Below, piece by piece: positions 38,796 to 48,587 of a DNA stretch of 64,000 nucleotides. The notes below the pieces were generated by a model. It ran no database searches and was not told the origin of the DNA. It saw nothing but the letters and a program-made list of their open reading frames with translations. Where the stretch lies: the NCBI GenBank assembly GCA_041398905.1, contig JAWKTV010000001.1:186001-250000 (forward strand), in the 5' to 3' direction. The position numbers were made by a program, and so were the translations under genes. The DNA is from JAWKTV01 sp041398905. GTDB taxonomy: Bacteria > Planctomycetota > Planctomycetia > Planctomycetales > Planctomycetaceae. Each line of letters starts with the position of its first letter. Position 1 is the stretch's first letter.

Positions 38796-39950
38796 CTAGA
38801 AGCTGTCACCACCGAACGCGTACTTCAAGTGGCAGTCGTTGCAGGTCTTCTGCATGACGTTGAGCGCTTCGGAGTAGGCTGCGAAGTTCTCCCCTTCCAC
38901 CGCCTCGCGGCCGCTCACCGCCGCGTCCACGAACGTCTTGGCGAAGCCCTGGTACTGCGGCTCGGCGATATAGTCGTACCCCTCGGTGGTCACCACGGCC
39001 ATCAACGCGGAAAGCAGTGTCAGCTTGCGCTTCACCTCGGCCGGACTTTCCTTCATGCGGGCTTCCGTGTTGATGTTGGCCTTGAGGTGGGCCAGCGTGC
39101 TTTCGAGCCGCGCCATCAGCACGCCACGATCCGCGTAGTCGGCGAACGGCGCATTGGCTTCCGCCTCGACTTCGGGAGCGGGATTGCCGCTCAGCAGATC
39201 GACCAGACCGTCGAATGGTGCCTTGGTGGCGTCATAGGCGCTGCGTCCGGTTTTCGCGGCGTTGGCGTTGATCTGGGCCGCCAGTTCGCGGGCCACCTTC
39301 GCCTGTTCCTTCCAGCTCACACTGCCCGGATGCGCTTCGACCACCCCCGCCAGCGCCGCGAGGGCGGTCGCATCAACACCGATGATCTCCCAGTTCTTGT
39401 TGTAGTCGCCGAGGGTGTTGAGCTTCGTCTGCAGCTCGTTGCGAATGTTGCCGATCTCTTCGTTCACGATTTCGATCGGTGCGACGCTCGCCCAGTCCAG
39501 GTCGCCGGCGGCTCCGCCGGCGCTCGGCGCGGCCGATGCGGTCGTGCTGGCGGCGTTGGCCGGCGGGACCGGCGTCGTGGCCGCTCCGGCGTCCGGAGCG
39601 GTCATGGTGCCTTGTGTGGTGGCGACCGCGACCGGTGCGGCACCGCCGATGGTCGTCTGGTTCGCGGCGACCTCCAACGGCCGGTCGTAGAAGACGTCGT
39701 ACGGGATTCCGCCGACCCAGCGAGTCGCATTGGATTGAGGCGCGACGGCGACGCTGGGCTGCGGCGCAGCGGCCGGCTGTGCTGTCGCCGGTGACGTGCC
39801 GGCCCCGGCCGCTGGTGCGGCTGGCTGTTGCTGCTGAGTCGGCTCCGAATTGCCGCCGCATCCGGCGAGCGACAGCAGGATCGAACCACAGCCACCGGCG
39901 ATCACCAACGACATCGCGCCGCCAAATATCCGCCATCCATTAAGTTTCAT
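38796..39950 (-). CDS. Lipoprotein with C-terminal cytochrome c'-like heme site
   Basis: A 384-residue secreted protein from the ATG at 39950. The signal peptide ends in a lipobox-like LSLAGC (Cys about residue 31). A long low-complexity Ala/Pro/Gln/Thr linker (about 35-145) follows. The globular part is helical and ends in a single CxxCH (TCNDCHLKYAF) close to the C-terminus, the arrangement of cytochrome c'-type four-helix bundles. Probably a periplasmic electron carrier or gas/redox sensor. The frame stays open upstream to 40127 without family features. It is 67 bases upstream of the GlsB-like gene on the same strand. Confidence 0.8.
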   Translation of the reverse strand: MKLNGWRIFGGAMSLVIAGGCGSILLSLAGCGGNSEPTQQQQPAAPAAGAGTSPATAQPAAAPQPSVAVAPQSNATRWVGGIPYDVFYDRPLEVAANQTTIGGAAPVAVATTQGTMTAPDAGAATTPVPPANAASTTASAAPSAGGAAGDLDWASVAPIEIVNEEIGNIRNELQTKLNTLGDYNKNWEIIGVDATALAALAGVVEAHPGSVSWKEQAKVARELAAQINANAAKTGRSAYDATKAPFDGLVDLLSGNPAPEVEAEANAPFADYADRGVLMARLESTLAHLKANINTEARMKESPAEVKRKLTLLSALMAVVTTEGYDYIAEPQYQGFAKTFVDAAVSGREAVEGENFAAYSEALNVMQKTCNDCHLKYAFGGDSF

Positions 39951-40241
39951 CGGTCCGCACCCCGGCTGAAGAGACTGACTGCCCGCGCAACCGCGTGCGG
40001 TCATCCACTCGCATGCCCGCCCGTCATCGACTGGCGAACAAGTCTGAAACGCCACAAGACAAGGCAGCCGACCGGCCTGCCTCGCGCCGCCACGCGGGCG
40101 ACCATTCGTTCCCTCAATTATTACCACACACGGACGCTGGTTGCATCAAAGGAGTTCCCCGAAACTCCCGAATCACGGTTTGAGACATCGCGCAACCGCG
40201 GCGCGGACCTGATCCCGTCCAGTTCGCCAAACGCCGCGCGG

Positions 40242-42878
40242 TCAGTTGAACAGGTCGTCGATCACGCTCCGCTTGCGTTCCGCCTCGGTCTCCTGCAGCA
40301 CCCGCTTCTGACGCTCGATGATGGTCTGCAGTTCCTGGATCACCTCGTTGAAGCCTTTGCGTTGCCGCATCTGCTCCAGAATCTGATCCATCTGGGCCAT
40401 CAGGCGTTCAAACTGAGTGACGGTCGTGTCGATCAGTTCCCGGGGGTCCTGACCGCGCTCGATCACCAGCACCAGCAGGCCGAGCTGCTCGTCAATGCCG
40501 GGGAACCCGGTGTCGTTGATCGCCGCGAGCGGACCGATGATTCCAGCGTCGAGACGGGTGAGGGCCGCTTCGGTGTCGGCCCGGTTGTTGACCAGTTCCG
40601 CCCGGATGTCGCGGAAGCGGAACTCGACGTCCCGTGTCTCGGCATGATTCTTCCGCAACAGATGCAGGCTGCGGTTGGCGCAGGCTTCCATGGCGATCGC
40701 GATTTGCCGCAGTTCCTCCTGGCGGGCCTGCGGTTCCGTCGCGCTCTCGGGGGCGGCGCGGAGTTCCTCCCCTTCGGTGTAGCGGCCGCGGTGGATCAGC
40801 AGGTCCGTGCGGACGATCTCGATCTCTTCGCGAATGTGCTCGAACCGCTGCCGGAGATTCATCTCCTTGTCGTACAGGCTTCCCAGCAGCACATCCTCCG
40901 AGACAACCTCGAAGGTGAAGACCGGTCCGATTGCTTCGTGCGGCCCGTTGAGGTTGTCGTTGTCCCGCGCGTTCAGCGACAGCTCGAACGTCGTGCCGAG
41001 TTCGAGCTGCAACGGCAGCAGATCGAATCGCTCGACCGCTTCCTGCTCGGATCGCTCGAGCTTAAGGGTCGTCTTGCCGGCCGGCGGTTGAGCCAGCGGC
41101 ACCTCCGCCGACTGGGCCGCCTGACCGGGCTGAGCGTCACCCTCGGCCGCGGGCGGTTGATCATCAGCCGCAGCGCCTTCGCGGCGCCGCATGGCGAACC
41201 ACGCATCCGCGATTCCATAATCGTCGACGATCGTTCCTTCGACCGGAATGGTCGCCAGCCGGGTGACGCGGTTGCCGATGCCGGTCAGCCGCACGTCGAT
41301 CACGGGCGGCAGGTCCGGGACGCCGTTGATCGTGACCGCCGCCGGCTCGAAGGAGAGGATCTCGTCTCGATCTTCGAGGTAGACCTGTAACAGCGTGTCG
41401 CTGGGCAGCGGGAAGGGGCTGGGGAGTTCCGCGAGCTGGCCCGTCTTCGCGAGCTGCTGACTCAGCTCTCGCAAGCGGGCGTCCGACTGCTGTCCAATCT
41501 GCAGGGGCAGCGACACCGTCATCGGGTCGTCGGTGAATAGTCGCGCGGCGTCGGCCGGGGCGAGGGGCCACTCACGCGACTCCGACGTCTCCGGGTCGAT
41601 TAACGTCAGCGTCCCGGTCGCGACGACTGGTGACTTTGGCGGCGGCGTCACACCTGCGGCGGAGGCGTCGCCGCCGCGGTCGCTCGTGGCTGTCGAGGCG
41701 GCGGGCGCTGCGGGCTCATCTGTACGCATCGCCGCGATGACAAACCGGTCGCAACGAATCTCGACGCTTTTAAGCGGCTTGTTGGCGATTCCCCGAAAGC
41801 CAAAAGAAGTCTCCATCGGCAACGCGACCCGCGCCCCCTGTACCGTCCGTGGCTCGTCGATCATCCGCGTGTATGCGGGAAAATCGCAGTCGAGTTCCAG
41901 CCGGTCAATCTTGGGCGGGTCGACGATCTGCACGCGGTAGGGGACGCGATTCGTAAAGTCGCCCCCGACGACCGACAGCTCGTGCGGGTCGATGACACGG
42001 GCGATGGTGTGACGGAACTGCCGATCGCCGACCCGGGACATCGTCACGGCACCGCGCGACGTCCCTTCCGACCCGAATGCCTGATACCGCAGCGTCACCG
42101 CGTCGGGAACGGCCTTGCCGTCGGGAACGCTGACCAGCAGGGTGAGGTCCGCCCCGCGGGGGTGCTTGTAGTTCTGGTTGGGATCGAACTCCCGCACGCG
42201 GTCACCCGGCTGCGCGATCACCTGCACGGTCAACGCGCTCTGTCGGTAGGGATCCCAATAGTTGCTGCTGCCCGCGATGTACGCATCGAACCACCGCCGC
42301 ATCGCATTGGCGTTGGTGATGCCCAGCAGCAGCACGGACGCCACGAGCACCGTCGCCATCAGGACGGCCCGCCTCAGAGGTCGGGAATCGAAGACGCTGC
42401 CCAGGTCGAGCGAGCCGACCGTGCGAACGGCGTCGCTGACGGTCTGTTCGAGCATCACTCCTCCCAGTCCGTCGGGCGCGGGACGCGTGCCGTCCGCGTA
42501 CTCGACGGCGGTCACCAGTCGGTCGTTGAGTTCAGGAAACCGCCGCTCCAGTACGAGCGCCAGCGAGCGTGACCGGTAGCTTCGCATCAGACGAAAGACG
42601 ACCCAGACGAGCAGGCCGCCGATGCAGCAGATCGCGGCGAGCAGCGTGAAGCCCCAGCGGAACCACAACGGCAATTCGAGGCGGCTCATGCGGAACCAGG
42701 CCCAGTCCGCCGCGAAGCTGAACCAGAACAGCGCTCCCAGGAGGGCGACGACCAACGCGATCCCCTCGATCACCACATACCGGCGAATCCGCCCGCGGAG
42801 CGACTCGAGAGTGGCCTGGATTTCCGGTCGCAGCGTCATGGGCGGATGTGGGGACAGTCGTCGCGAAGTCGGTTCCAT
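40242..42878 (-). CDS. DUF4175-like large membrane protein
   Basis: An 878-residue protein (865 if the second Met, MTLRPEIQATL, is the start). Two N-terminal helices (YVVIEGIALVVALLGALFWF; LLAAICCIGGLLVWVVF) precede a conserved LALVLERRFPELNDRLVTAVE stretch, and a third helix (VLMATVLVASVLLLGI) follows. The large periplasmic part has beta-rich repeats (VSVPDGKAVPDAVTLRY). The last ~170 residues are coiled-coil rich (RQRFEHIREEIEIVRTDLL; ELQTIIERQKRVLQETE). This matches the DUF4175-like proteins often encoded with MoxR/VWA genes, but none is adjacent. Function unknown. Confidence 0.82.
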   Translation of the reverse strand: MEPTSRRLSPHPPMTLRPEIQATLESLRGRIRRYVVIEGIALVVALLGALFWFSFAADWAWFRMSRLELPLWFRWGFTLLAAICCIGGLLVWVVFRLMRSYRSRSLALVLERRFPELNDRLVTAVEYADGTRPAPDGLGGVMLEQTVSDAVRTVGSLDLGSVFDSRPLRRAVLMATVLVASVLLLGITNANAMRRWFDAYIAGSSNYWDPYRQSALTVQVIAQPGDRVREFDPNQNYKHPRGADLTLLVSVPDGKAVPDAVTLRYQAFGSEGTSRGAVTMSRVGDRQFRHTIARVIDPHELSVVGGDFTNRVPYRVQIVDPPKIDRLELDCDFPAYTRMIDEPRTVQGARVALPMETSFGFRGIANKPLKSVEIRCDRFVIAAMRTDEPAAPAASTATSDRGGDASAAGVTPPPKSPVVATGTLTLIDPETSESREWPLAPADAARLFTDDPMTVSLPLQIGQQSDARLRELSQQLAKTGQLAELPSPFPLPSDTLLQVYLEDRDEILSFEPAAVTINGVPDLPPVIDVRLTGIGNRVTRLATIPVEGTIVDDYGIADAWFAMRRREGAAADDQPPAAEGDAQPGQAAQSAEVPLAQPPAGKTTLKLERSEQEAVERFDLLPLQLELGTTFELSLNARDNDNLNGPHEAIGPVFTFEVVSEDVLLGSLYDKEMNLRQRFEHIREEIEIVRTDLLIHRGRYTEGEELRAAPESATEPQARQEELRQIAIAMEACANRSLHLLRKNHAETRDVEFRFRDIRAELVNNRADTEAALTRLDAGIIGPLAAINDTGFPGIDEQLGLLVLVIERGQDPRELIDTTVTQFERLMAQMDQILEQMRQRKGFNEVIQELQTIIERQKRVLQETEAERKRSVIDDLFN

Positions 42879-43203
42879 GGCGATCGCTCACCCGAGTGGC
42901 CGCCGGCTGACGACGACCGCGATCATCGTTCCATCTTATCGAAGGGGCGGTCGATTGCGAGATCAGCCCCGACTTGGCTGCAGGGGCATCCACTTGATCA
43001 CGTTGTGTCAGTGAGCGGCGCGTGGCTGGGACGCGGCGCGCCTGCGGCCGGTCGGTCCGCTTTGCCAGCGCGCGCTCCCGGTTCACTCCACTGCTCGAGC
43101 ATCGATCGCTATAACCAAGTTTCTGGTGGCGCTCCGTTCGCGAGTCGTCGCCCATGTCGGCTTCGGACGAAACCTGTCTCAATTTCTCTCGCGGAGTTTC
43201 TCG
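42879..43203. other. Divergent intergenic region
   Basis: About 325 bases between the DUF4175-like gene and the HEAT-repeat gene. It must hold both promoters; no clear hexamers, palindromes or small genes were recognised. Confidence 0.45.
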
Positions 43204-44706
43204 ATGATCGCGCATCGCATCACTGGTCATTCACTGGCGTTCGCCACGTTCGCCTGGATCACCATCTCCGGGATCGCAAACGGAGTCGAGCCGGTGACGC
43301 TCCGTTACAAGTGGGAGGAAGGCGCGACGCATCACTACCGCGTAACGATCGTCATCGATCGCGGCGACGAAGTGGAGACCAAGTCCGGCACCCCGCTCCT
43401 GCAGGTCAAGAAGGCCGGGCAGGACGGCAGCGTGGTGCAGTTTCAACAGACGAGCCTGGGGACGTCCGTGAAGCTGAAGCAGCAGCGTCAGATTGGCCTC
43501 CGCCCGCCATTCCGCCCGCCTGCGATCCCGGCTCCGCCGTTCCCCGGAAGCTTTGTGGGCCACGAACTCACACTGGACGACCGAGGCCGGGTCATCTCCG
43601 CCCGCGGTGAGTCTCAGTTACCGATGTTGCTGGGCAATCTCTCGCAGTTGTTGATTGAGCCAATGCCGGCGGAAGCGGTCACCACCTGGACCGACAAGCA
43701 GAACACCAGCATCAGCATCCAGAGTAACACGTTCCCCTTCAGCATTCGTGGCCGCGAGGTCGAGCAGGAACGGATCAACGCGGAAGAATCGACGACGTTC
43801 ACCGTCGAGGAGGTGACGCCTGCGCGGATCGTCCTCAAGCGGGAACATACGCTGCAGACGATCGAGACGGTCGGGGGCGAACCGCGGATCGCTTTGACGG
43901 GGACGGGAACATTGACGATGGATCGTCAGCTTGGTCTGCCGGCCAAGCTCGACTACACCTGCAAACTGGTCGTCCGGGAGGAGAACGTCGCCCGCACCTA
44001 TCCGATCACCGTGAACTACGAGCTGATGACGCTCGAGCAGGTCGCGGAGTTGAAGGCGAAGCAAGCCGAGATGGCCGCGGAGCGCGAAGCCGTCGTGGCG
44101 AAGCAGGCGGCCGAGAACGCCGAACCGCTCACCGACGAAGAACGCCGCGCGATCATCGCGGACCTGCAGTCGGGCGATCGACTCAAGACCCGTCAGGCGC
44201 TGGACAAACTCGCCGCGAAAACGACCTCCGACCCCGATGGCGTCCTCTCCGCCGTGCTGGTCGGCCTGATGCAAGGGGGTGACATTTTCACCAAGACGGG
44301 AACCATCAAGGCGCTCGCCAACTACGGGACGGAGGATGCCGTCCCGGTGCTGCTGGAAGGGCTGGACGACAGTAACTTCTTCGTGCAGACGGAATCGGTG
44401 AAGGCGCTCGGGCGCATGCGGGCTGAGCAGGCGGTCGATCCGCTCGTGGCGTTACTCGCCGAACCGCGGCATCGTCTGGCAGCCAGCGAGGCACTGAAGT
44501 CGATGGGAGCCATCGCTGAGGAGGCGGTGCATGACACCTTCAACAGCAGCGACTGGACCGTCCGCATGGAGGGCTGCAAGGTGCTGCAGGAAATCGGCAC
44601 GTCGGAGAGCCTCGACAGCCTCCGCGAACTCGCCCGCAGTGACTCCAATCTGTCGGTCAAGCGTTATGCCGAGAAGGCGATCGAGGCGATCGAAAAGCGT
44701 CAGTAA
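43204..44706 (+). CDS. Secreted HEAT-repeat protein
   Basis: A 500-residue protein from the ATG at 43204; an in-frame upstream start (43126) would spoil the signal peptide HSLAFATFAWITISGIANG. Residues about 28-290 form a beta-rich domain seen in planctomycete secreted proteins (LRYKWEEGATHHYRVTI; TTFTVEEVTPARIVLKREH). A Lys/Glu/Ala helix follows, then HEAT/PBS-lyase repeats (AIIADLQSGDRLKTRQALDKL; AVPVLLEGLDDSNFFVQTESV; AVDPLVALLAEPRHRLAASEAL). A binding or scaffold role outside the cytoplasm is likely. It lies 48 bases before the hydrolase gene on the same strand. Confidence 0.83.
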   Translation: MIAHRITGHSLAFATFAWITISGIANGVEPVTLRYKWEEGATHHYRVTIVIDRGDEVETKSGTPLLQVKKAGQDGSVVQFQQTSLGTSVKLKQQRQIGLRPPFRPPAIPAPPFPGSFVGHELTLDDRGRVISARGESQLPMLLGNLSQLLIEPMPAEAVTTWTDKQNTSISIQSNTFPFSIRGREVEQERINAEESTTFTVEEVTPARIVLKREHTLQTIETVGGEPRIALTGTGTLTMDRQLGLPAKLDYTCKLVVREENVARTYPITVNYELMTLEQVAELKAKQAEMAAEREAVVAKQAAENAEPLTDEERRAIIADLQSGDRLKTRQALDKLAAKTTSDPDGVLSAVLVGLMQGGDIFTKTGTIKALANYGTEDAVPVLLEGLDDSNFFVQTESVKALGRMRAEQAVDPLVALLAEPRHRLAASEALKSMGAIAEEAVHDTFNSSDWTVRMEGCKVLQEIGTSESLDSLRELARSDSNLSVKRYAEKAIEAIEKRQ

Positions 44707-44754
44707 CGCTCACGTACCATTCGATGGGCCCCGCTCGACAACACGAGAACTGAC

Positions 44755-46173
44755 ATGCGGCGACAACTCCTGTTCCTCCTGCGGTCGGTGCTTGGCGGTC
44801 TGCTGTTGAGCGTCGGCCTCGCGGCTCCGGCCCCGTGCGCCGGGCCACCGCGTCTGAATGTCGCGGAGGTCACCAGCAGCGTCGACTCCGCGCGGCAGCC
44901 GGTCGCCTGGTGGGCGCCGGCGGCGGCCCGCGAGACCGCCACTCCGCTGCTGGTTTCGCTGCACACCTGGAGCAGCACCTACAAGCAGGATCGCCCCGAG
45001 TGGCTGGCGGAGGCCGTCGAACGCGAGTGGATCTACATCCAACCCGACTTTCGCGGCGTCAACGATCATCCCGAAGCGTGCGGCTCGCCGCTCGCCATGC
45101 AGGACATCCTCGACGCCATCGACTGGGCGTGCGTCACGTTCGCCGTTGATCGCGAGCGGATCTACCTCGCCGGAGTTTCCGGCGGGGGACATATGACGAT
45201 GCAGATGGCCGCTCACTATCCCGAGCGGTTCAGTGCCGCCTCCGCGTGGTGCGGCCCGGCCGACCTCGCCGATTGGTATCGGTTTCACAGCCCGGGCGGG
45301 AAGGCGGCCCGCTACGCGCAGATGATCGCGGCCTGTTGTGGCGGACCGCCCGGGGCTTCGGCGGACGTGGACGAGCAGTACCGCGCCCGTTCGCCAGTGT
45401 TTCATCTGGCTGAGGTCGGCGACTTGCCGCTCGACATCCATGCCGGCGTACTGGATGGCAAGACGGGTTCGGTTCCGTTCGCGCATTCGCTGCGGTGTTT
45501 CAACACGGTCGCGAGTGCTCAGGGAGCGGCGCTCGTCACCGCTTCGGAGATGGACCAGCTTTGGGAGCGGGGTCGACTCGACAGCCCGACGGGCGACGAT
45601 ACGATTCCCGACGATTCCTACCCTCGGGCGATTCTGCTGCGACGACAGGCGGGGGCCACGCGGGTGACGATTTTTCAGGGGACACACGAAGCCCTGCCGT
45701 CAGCCGCCTGTGAATGGCTGTCGGGCGCAACGACGGGCGACCATCCAACCGGCGGACGCCCCGCCAGCCACCACTTCCGACGAACAGCAATGACCGACGC
45801 ACAACGCGAACTGCTCGACCTTTCCCGCCAACTGCTTGACGCGATCACCGCTGGTGATTGGGGCCGTTACGCCGCCCTGTGCGCGGACGACATCACCTGT
45901 TTCGAGCCTGAGGCCCGCGGACATCTGGTGAGCGGTCTGCCGTTTCACAAATTCTACTTCGACCTCCCCGGCGGCGACTCGCCCCGCCAGTCGACCATCG
46001 CCTCGCCCGACATCCGCATCATTGGTGACGTGGCGGTTGTCTGCTACGTGCGTGTCGTGCAGCGGGTCGACGCACAGGGCGATCCGGTCAGCTCGACCGC
46101 GAACGAGACCCGCATCTGGCAGAAGACGAACGCCGGCTGGAAGCACATTCACTTCCACCGTACGCCGGTGTAA
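44755..46173 (+). CDS. Alpha/beta hydrolase joined to a CaMKII-association domain (fusion doubtful)
   Basis: The open frame encodes 472 residues. Residues 1-330 are a secreted alpha/beta hydrolase (signal RSVLGGLLLSVGLAAPAPCAG, nucleophile elbow LAGVSGGGHMTM, PDFRGVNDHPEACG). Residues 345-472 are a CaMKII-association (SnoaL-like) domain (LLDAITAGDW, TCFEPEARGHLVSG, ETRIWQKTNAGWKHIHFHR), normally a free ~125-residue protein. The second part begins with its own ATG (45790). In the neighbouring frame a TGA overlaps it as ATGA (45790-45793), after a natural-looking C-terminus (DAPPATTSDEQQ). Two coupled genes joined by a one-base indel at about 45715 is therefore more likely than a real fusion. 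Confidence 0.8.
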   Translation: MRRQLLFLLRSVLGGLLLSVGLAAPAPCAGPPRLNVAEVTSSVDSARQPVAWWAPAAARETATPLLVSLHTWSSTYKQDRPEWLAEAVEREWIYIQPDFRGVNDHPEACGSPLAMQDILDAIDWACVTFAVDRERIYLAGVSGGGHMTMQMAAHYPERFSAASAWCGPADLADWYRFHSPGGKAARYAQMIAACCGGPPGASADVDEQYRARSPVFHLAEVGDLPLDIHAGVLDGKTGSVPFAHSLRCFNTVASAQGAALVTASEMDQLWERGRLDSPTGDDTIPDDSYPRAILLRRQAGATRVTIFQGTHEALPSAACEWLSGATTGDHPTGGRPASHHFRRTAMTDAQRELLDLSRQLLDAITAGDWGRYAALCADDITCFEPEARGHLVSGLPFHKFYFDLPGGDSPRQSTIASPDIRIIGDVAVVCYVRVVQRVDAQGDPVSSTANETRIWQKTNAGWKHIHFHRTPV

Positions 46174-46178
46174 TCGGC

Positions 46179-46219
46179 CGTCGCCGGGGGCACCCCGCGC
46201 CAGCGGAAGCCCCCGACGT
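46179..46219. terminator. Hairpin between convergent hydrolase and xylB genes
   Basis: CGTCG-CC-GGGGGC and GCCCCCGACG can pair (10 bp with a two-base bulge) around a GC-rich loop directly after the stop at 46173. xylB ends 48 bases further on in the opposite direction. Probably a shared terminator. Confidence 0.45.
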
Positions 46220-46266
46220 CGCCCGCGTTCCCACCGGGGGCTGCCTGCGGCTCGCCTCGCGTTCGC

Positions 46267-47805
46267 TTACGACTCCAGACCCTGCACGATCTCGCGGAAG
46301 TCGCCCTTGAGTGAGCGATACAGTCGGCCGTACATCGGGTAGGCTCGATCGTAGGCCTTCTTGTTCGTTGCGACCGGCTTGGTCTCGGTGACGACTTTGA
46401 TGGTCGCCTTGCAGGCTTCGACGATGTCCTTGTAGGCCCCGGTGCCGGCCGCCGCCAACAGCGCGACGCCGTACGCCGGGCCTTCTTCGGCGTTGATCGT
46501 GCAGACCTTCTGGCCGTAGATATCGGCCTGCAGTTGTCGCCAGAATTCGCTGCGCGCCCCGCCGCCGGAGAGCCGAATCTCCTTCACGGGGATGTCCATC
46601 CCTTTGATGATTTCCAGGCAGTCCCGCATGGCGTAGGTCGCACCCTCCATCACGCTGCGGACCATGTGCGGCTTGCCATGCCGGAGGGAAAGACCGATCC
46701 AGGCACCCCGCGCGTACGGGTCGGCATGGGGGGTGCGTTCACCGGTGAGGTAGGGCAGGAAGTAGAGGCCCTCTGACCCGCAGGGAGCCTCCGCCGCCTG
46801 CTGCGTGAGGAGTTGATACGGGTCGACCTTCTGCTTCGCCGCCGCGGCGACTTCGCTTTGTCCCAGTTGATTGCGGTACCACTGCAGCGACCCGCCGGCG
46901 GAGAGGACGCAGCCCATCACATGCCACTTGCCGGGGACGGCGTGGCAGAAGGTATGCACGCGGCCTTCGGGGTCGATCTGGACATCATCGCTATGAGCGA
47001 AGACGACGCCGGAAGTTCCCATGGTGGCGGAGATGACGCCGGTCTTGACGATGCCGTTGCCGATGGCGCTCGCCGCCTGATCGCCGCCGCCACCCACGAC
47101 CGCGACTCCGGCGGGCAGCCCCATCAGCTTCGCCGCCGTCTCGCTGAGCCTGCCGCTGACTTCGACCGACTCGTAGACCTTGGGCAGCAGCGAGGCATCG
47201 AGCCCCAGCAGATCCAACAGCTTCGTCGACCAGTTGCGTTTCTTGACGTCCAGCAGCAGCGTGCCGGAGGCGTCGCTAACTTCGCTGCTGGCGAACTCGC
47301 CGGTGAGGCGATAGCGGATGTAGTCCTTGGGCAGCAGTACCTGCTTACACTTCTCGAAGTTCTTCGGCTCATGGTTGCGGAGCCAGAGGATTTTTGGAGC
47401 GGTGAAGCCGGTGAGGGCGGGGTTGGCGACGAGCTGGATGAGCTTCTTTCGTCCCCCCGCTTTGGACTCGATCTCTGCACACTCGGCGGCGGTCCGCTGA
47501 TCGTTCCACAGGAGCGCCGGGCGAATGACCGCGCCCGTCTGGTCGAGAAAGACCGACCCGTGCATCTGACCGGAGAGGCCGATGCCTTTGACGTCGGTCC
47601 CCTTGAGCTTCCCCTGCTTCAACACCTGCTTGACGCTGTCGATGGTCGCCTGCCACCAGTCTTCGGGCACCTGCTCCGACCAGCCCGGCCTGGGGCTGTA
47701 AAGGGGGTAAGTGACGGTCGCCTGCGCGAGAATCCGGCCATCCTCCTGCATGGCGAGGGTCTTGGTGCCGGAGGTACCGATGTCGATGCCGAGGTAGATG
47801 GACAT
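46267..47805 (-). CDS. xylB: Xylulokinase (FGGY family)
   Basis: A 512-residue carbohydrate kinase that phosphorylates D-xylulose to xylulose 5-phosphate. FGGY-family features: YLGIDIGTSGTKTLAM (phosphate-1), GLSGQMHGSVFLD, PALLWNDQRT, VVGGGGDQAASAIGNG and the C-terminal IRLSGGGARSEFWRQLQADI signature. The WNDQRT and GLSGQMHG motifs favour XylB over glycerol or ribulose kinases. The ATG at 47805 gives the standard N-terminus. No xylA, transporter or regulator is adjacent, so the pathway context is missing. Confidence 0.95.
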   Translation of the reverse strand: MSIYLGIDIGTSGTKTLAMQEDGRILAQATVTYPLYSPRPGWSEQVPEDWWQATIDSVKQVLKQGKLKGTDVKGIGLSGQMHGSVFLDQTGAVIRPALLWNDQRTAAECAEIESKAGGRKKLIQLVANPALTGFTAPKILWLRNHEPKNFEKCKQVLLPKDYIRYRLTGEFASSEVSDASGTLLLDVKKRNWSTKLLDLLGLDASLLPKVYESVEVSGRLSETAAKLMGLPAGVAVVGGGGDQAASAIGNGIVKTGVISATMGTSGVVFAHSDDVQIDPEGRVHTFCHAVPGKWHVMGCVLSAGGSLQWYRNQLGQSEVAAAAKQKVDPYQLLTQQAAEAPCGSEGLYFLPYLTGERTPHADPYARGAWIGLSLRHGKPHMVRSVMEGATYAMRDCLEIIKGMDIPVKEIRLSGGGARSEFWRQLQADIYGQKVCTINAEEGPAYGVALLAAAGTGAYKDIVEACKATIKVVTETKPVATNKKAYDRAYPMYGRLYRSLKGDFREIVQGLES

Positions 47806-48587
47806 AAGAAATTCAGGTTTGTTGCAGGTGCGTGGACGGCCAAATCAAAGGCGGCAGGCAGGGCGATTGCAAGAGTCGCGCTAGCGCCAAAGGAACTCAC
47901 TTGCCGCGTATCGTCGCAGATCATGCGATCGAGGAAAACGATGCGGCGGACTTGGCTTGAGAGCTGGAATCCGCTGCCTGCCAGGCCGGATGGCGTCCGT
48001 ACATTTCCGTGTTGTGAGCCCGATTGCGCACGATCCCCCCTCACCGTTGGATCGTAGCTGCTGCTGGCGTCTGCCGGTGCGAGTTGCTGGGTTGTTCGCT
48101 CGGAGACTTTGATGGTGGCATTTCCAGGACGATGGATCACGAAACGGCTGGCTCATCCAGCATGGCCGCCTGTTGTCGCCACAGGGTGAACTCTCGTCCG
48201 ATGAGGCCCGACACGATGCTGTTCGGCTCGAACGCCGCCCACTCGATCTCGGTGTGAAGATCGTTCGGGTTCCGGTTGAGGCGAGCTTCTCGACGGGGAT
48301 GCCTGCGTCGGTCGTGCTCGGTCGTGGTTTCGAGGCCATGCGTTTCTCTGATCCTGTTCTTGGAACTGTGCCGATCGCCATCGCTTCGGCACCGATCCGA
48401 CCTCGCCTTGTCCACACGCCCGCCTGCGCACTTCCAAGCGTAAGACGAGCCCACGGTCGGCCCCGACGACAGCAGCCGGTGAGCGACCACTGGTGGCTCC
48501 GGTGCGTTCAGGAACGGGCGATCGACAACATCGCGACCCGCCGGACGACGAGTGTTGCGGATTTCCGAATGACGGTAGACTGCCGGA
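47806..48587. other. Long intergenic region with a possible gene remnant
   Basis: About 780 bases between xylB and the PAP2 gene. A minus-strand frame ending at 48137 reads protein-like for about 65 residues (48140-48350; for example EIEWAAFEPNSIVSGLIG) but has no clear start and no family. The rest shows nothing recognisable. Confidence 0.4.
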
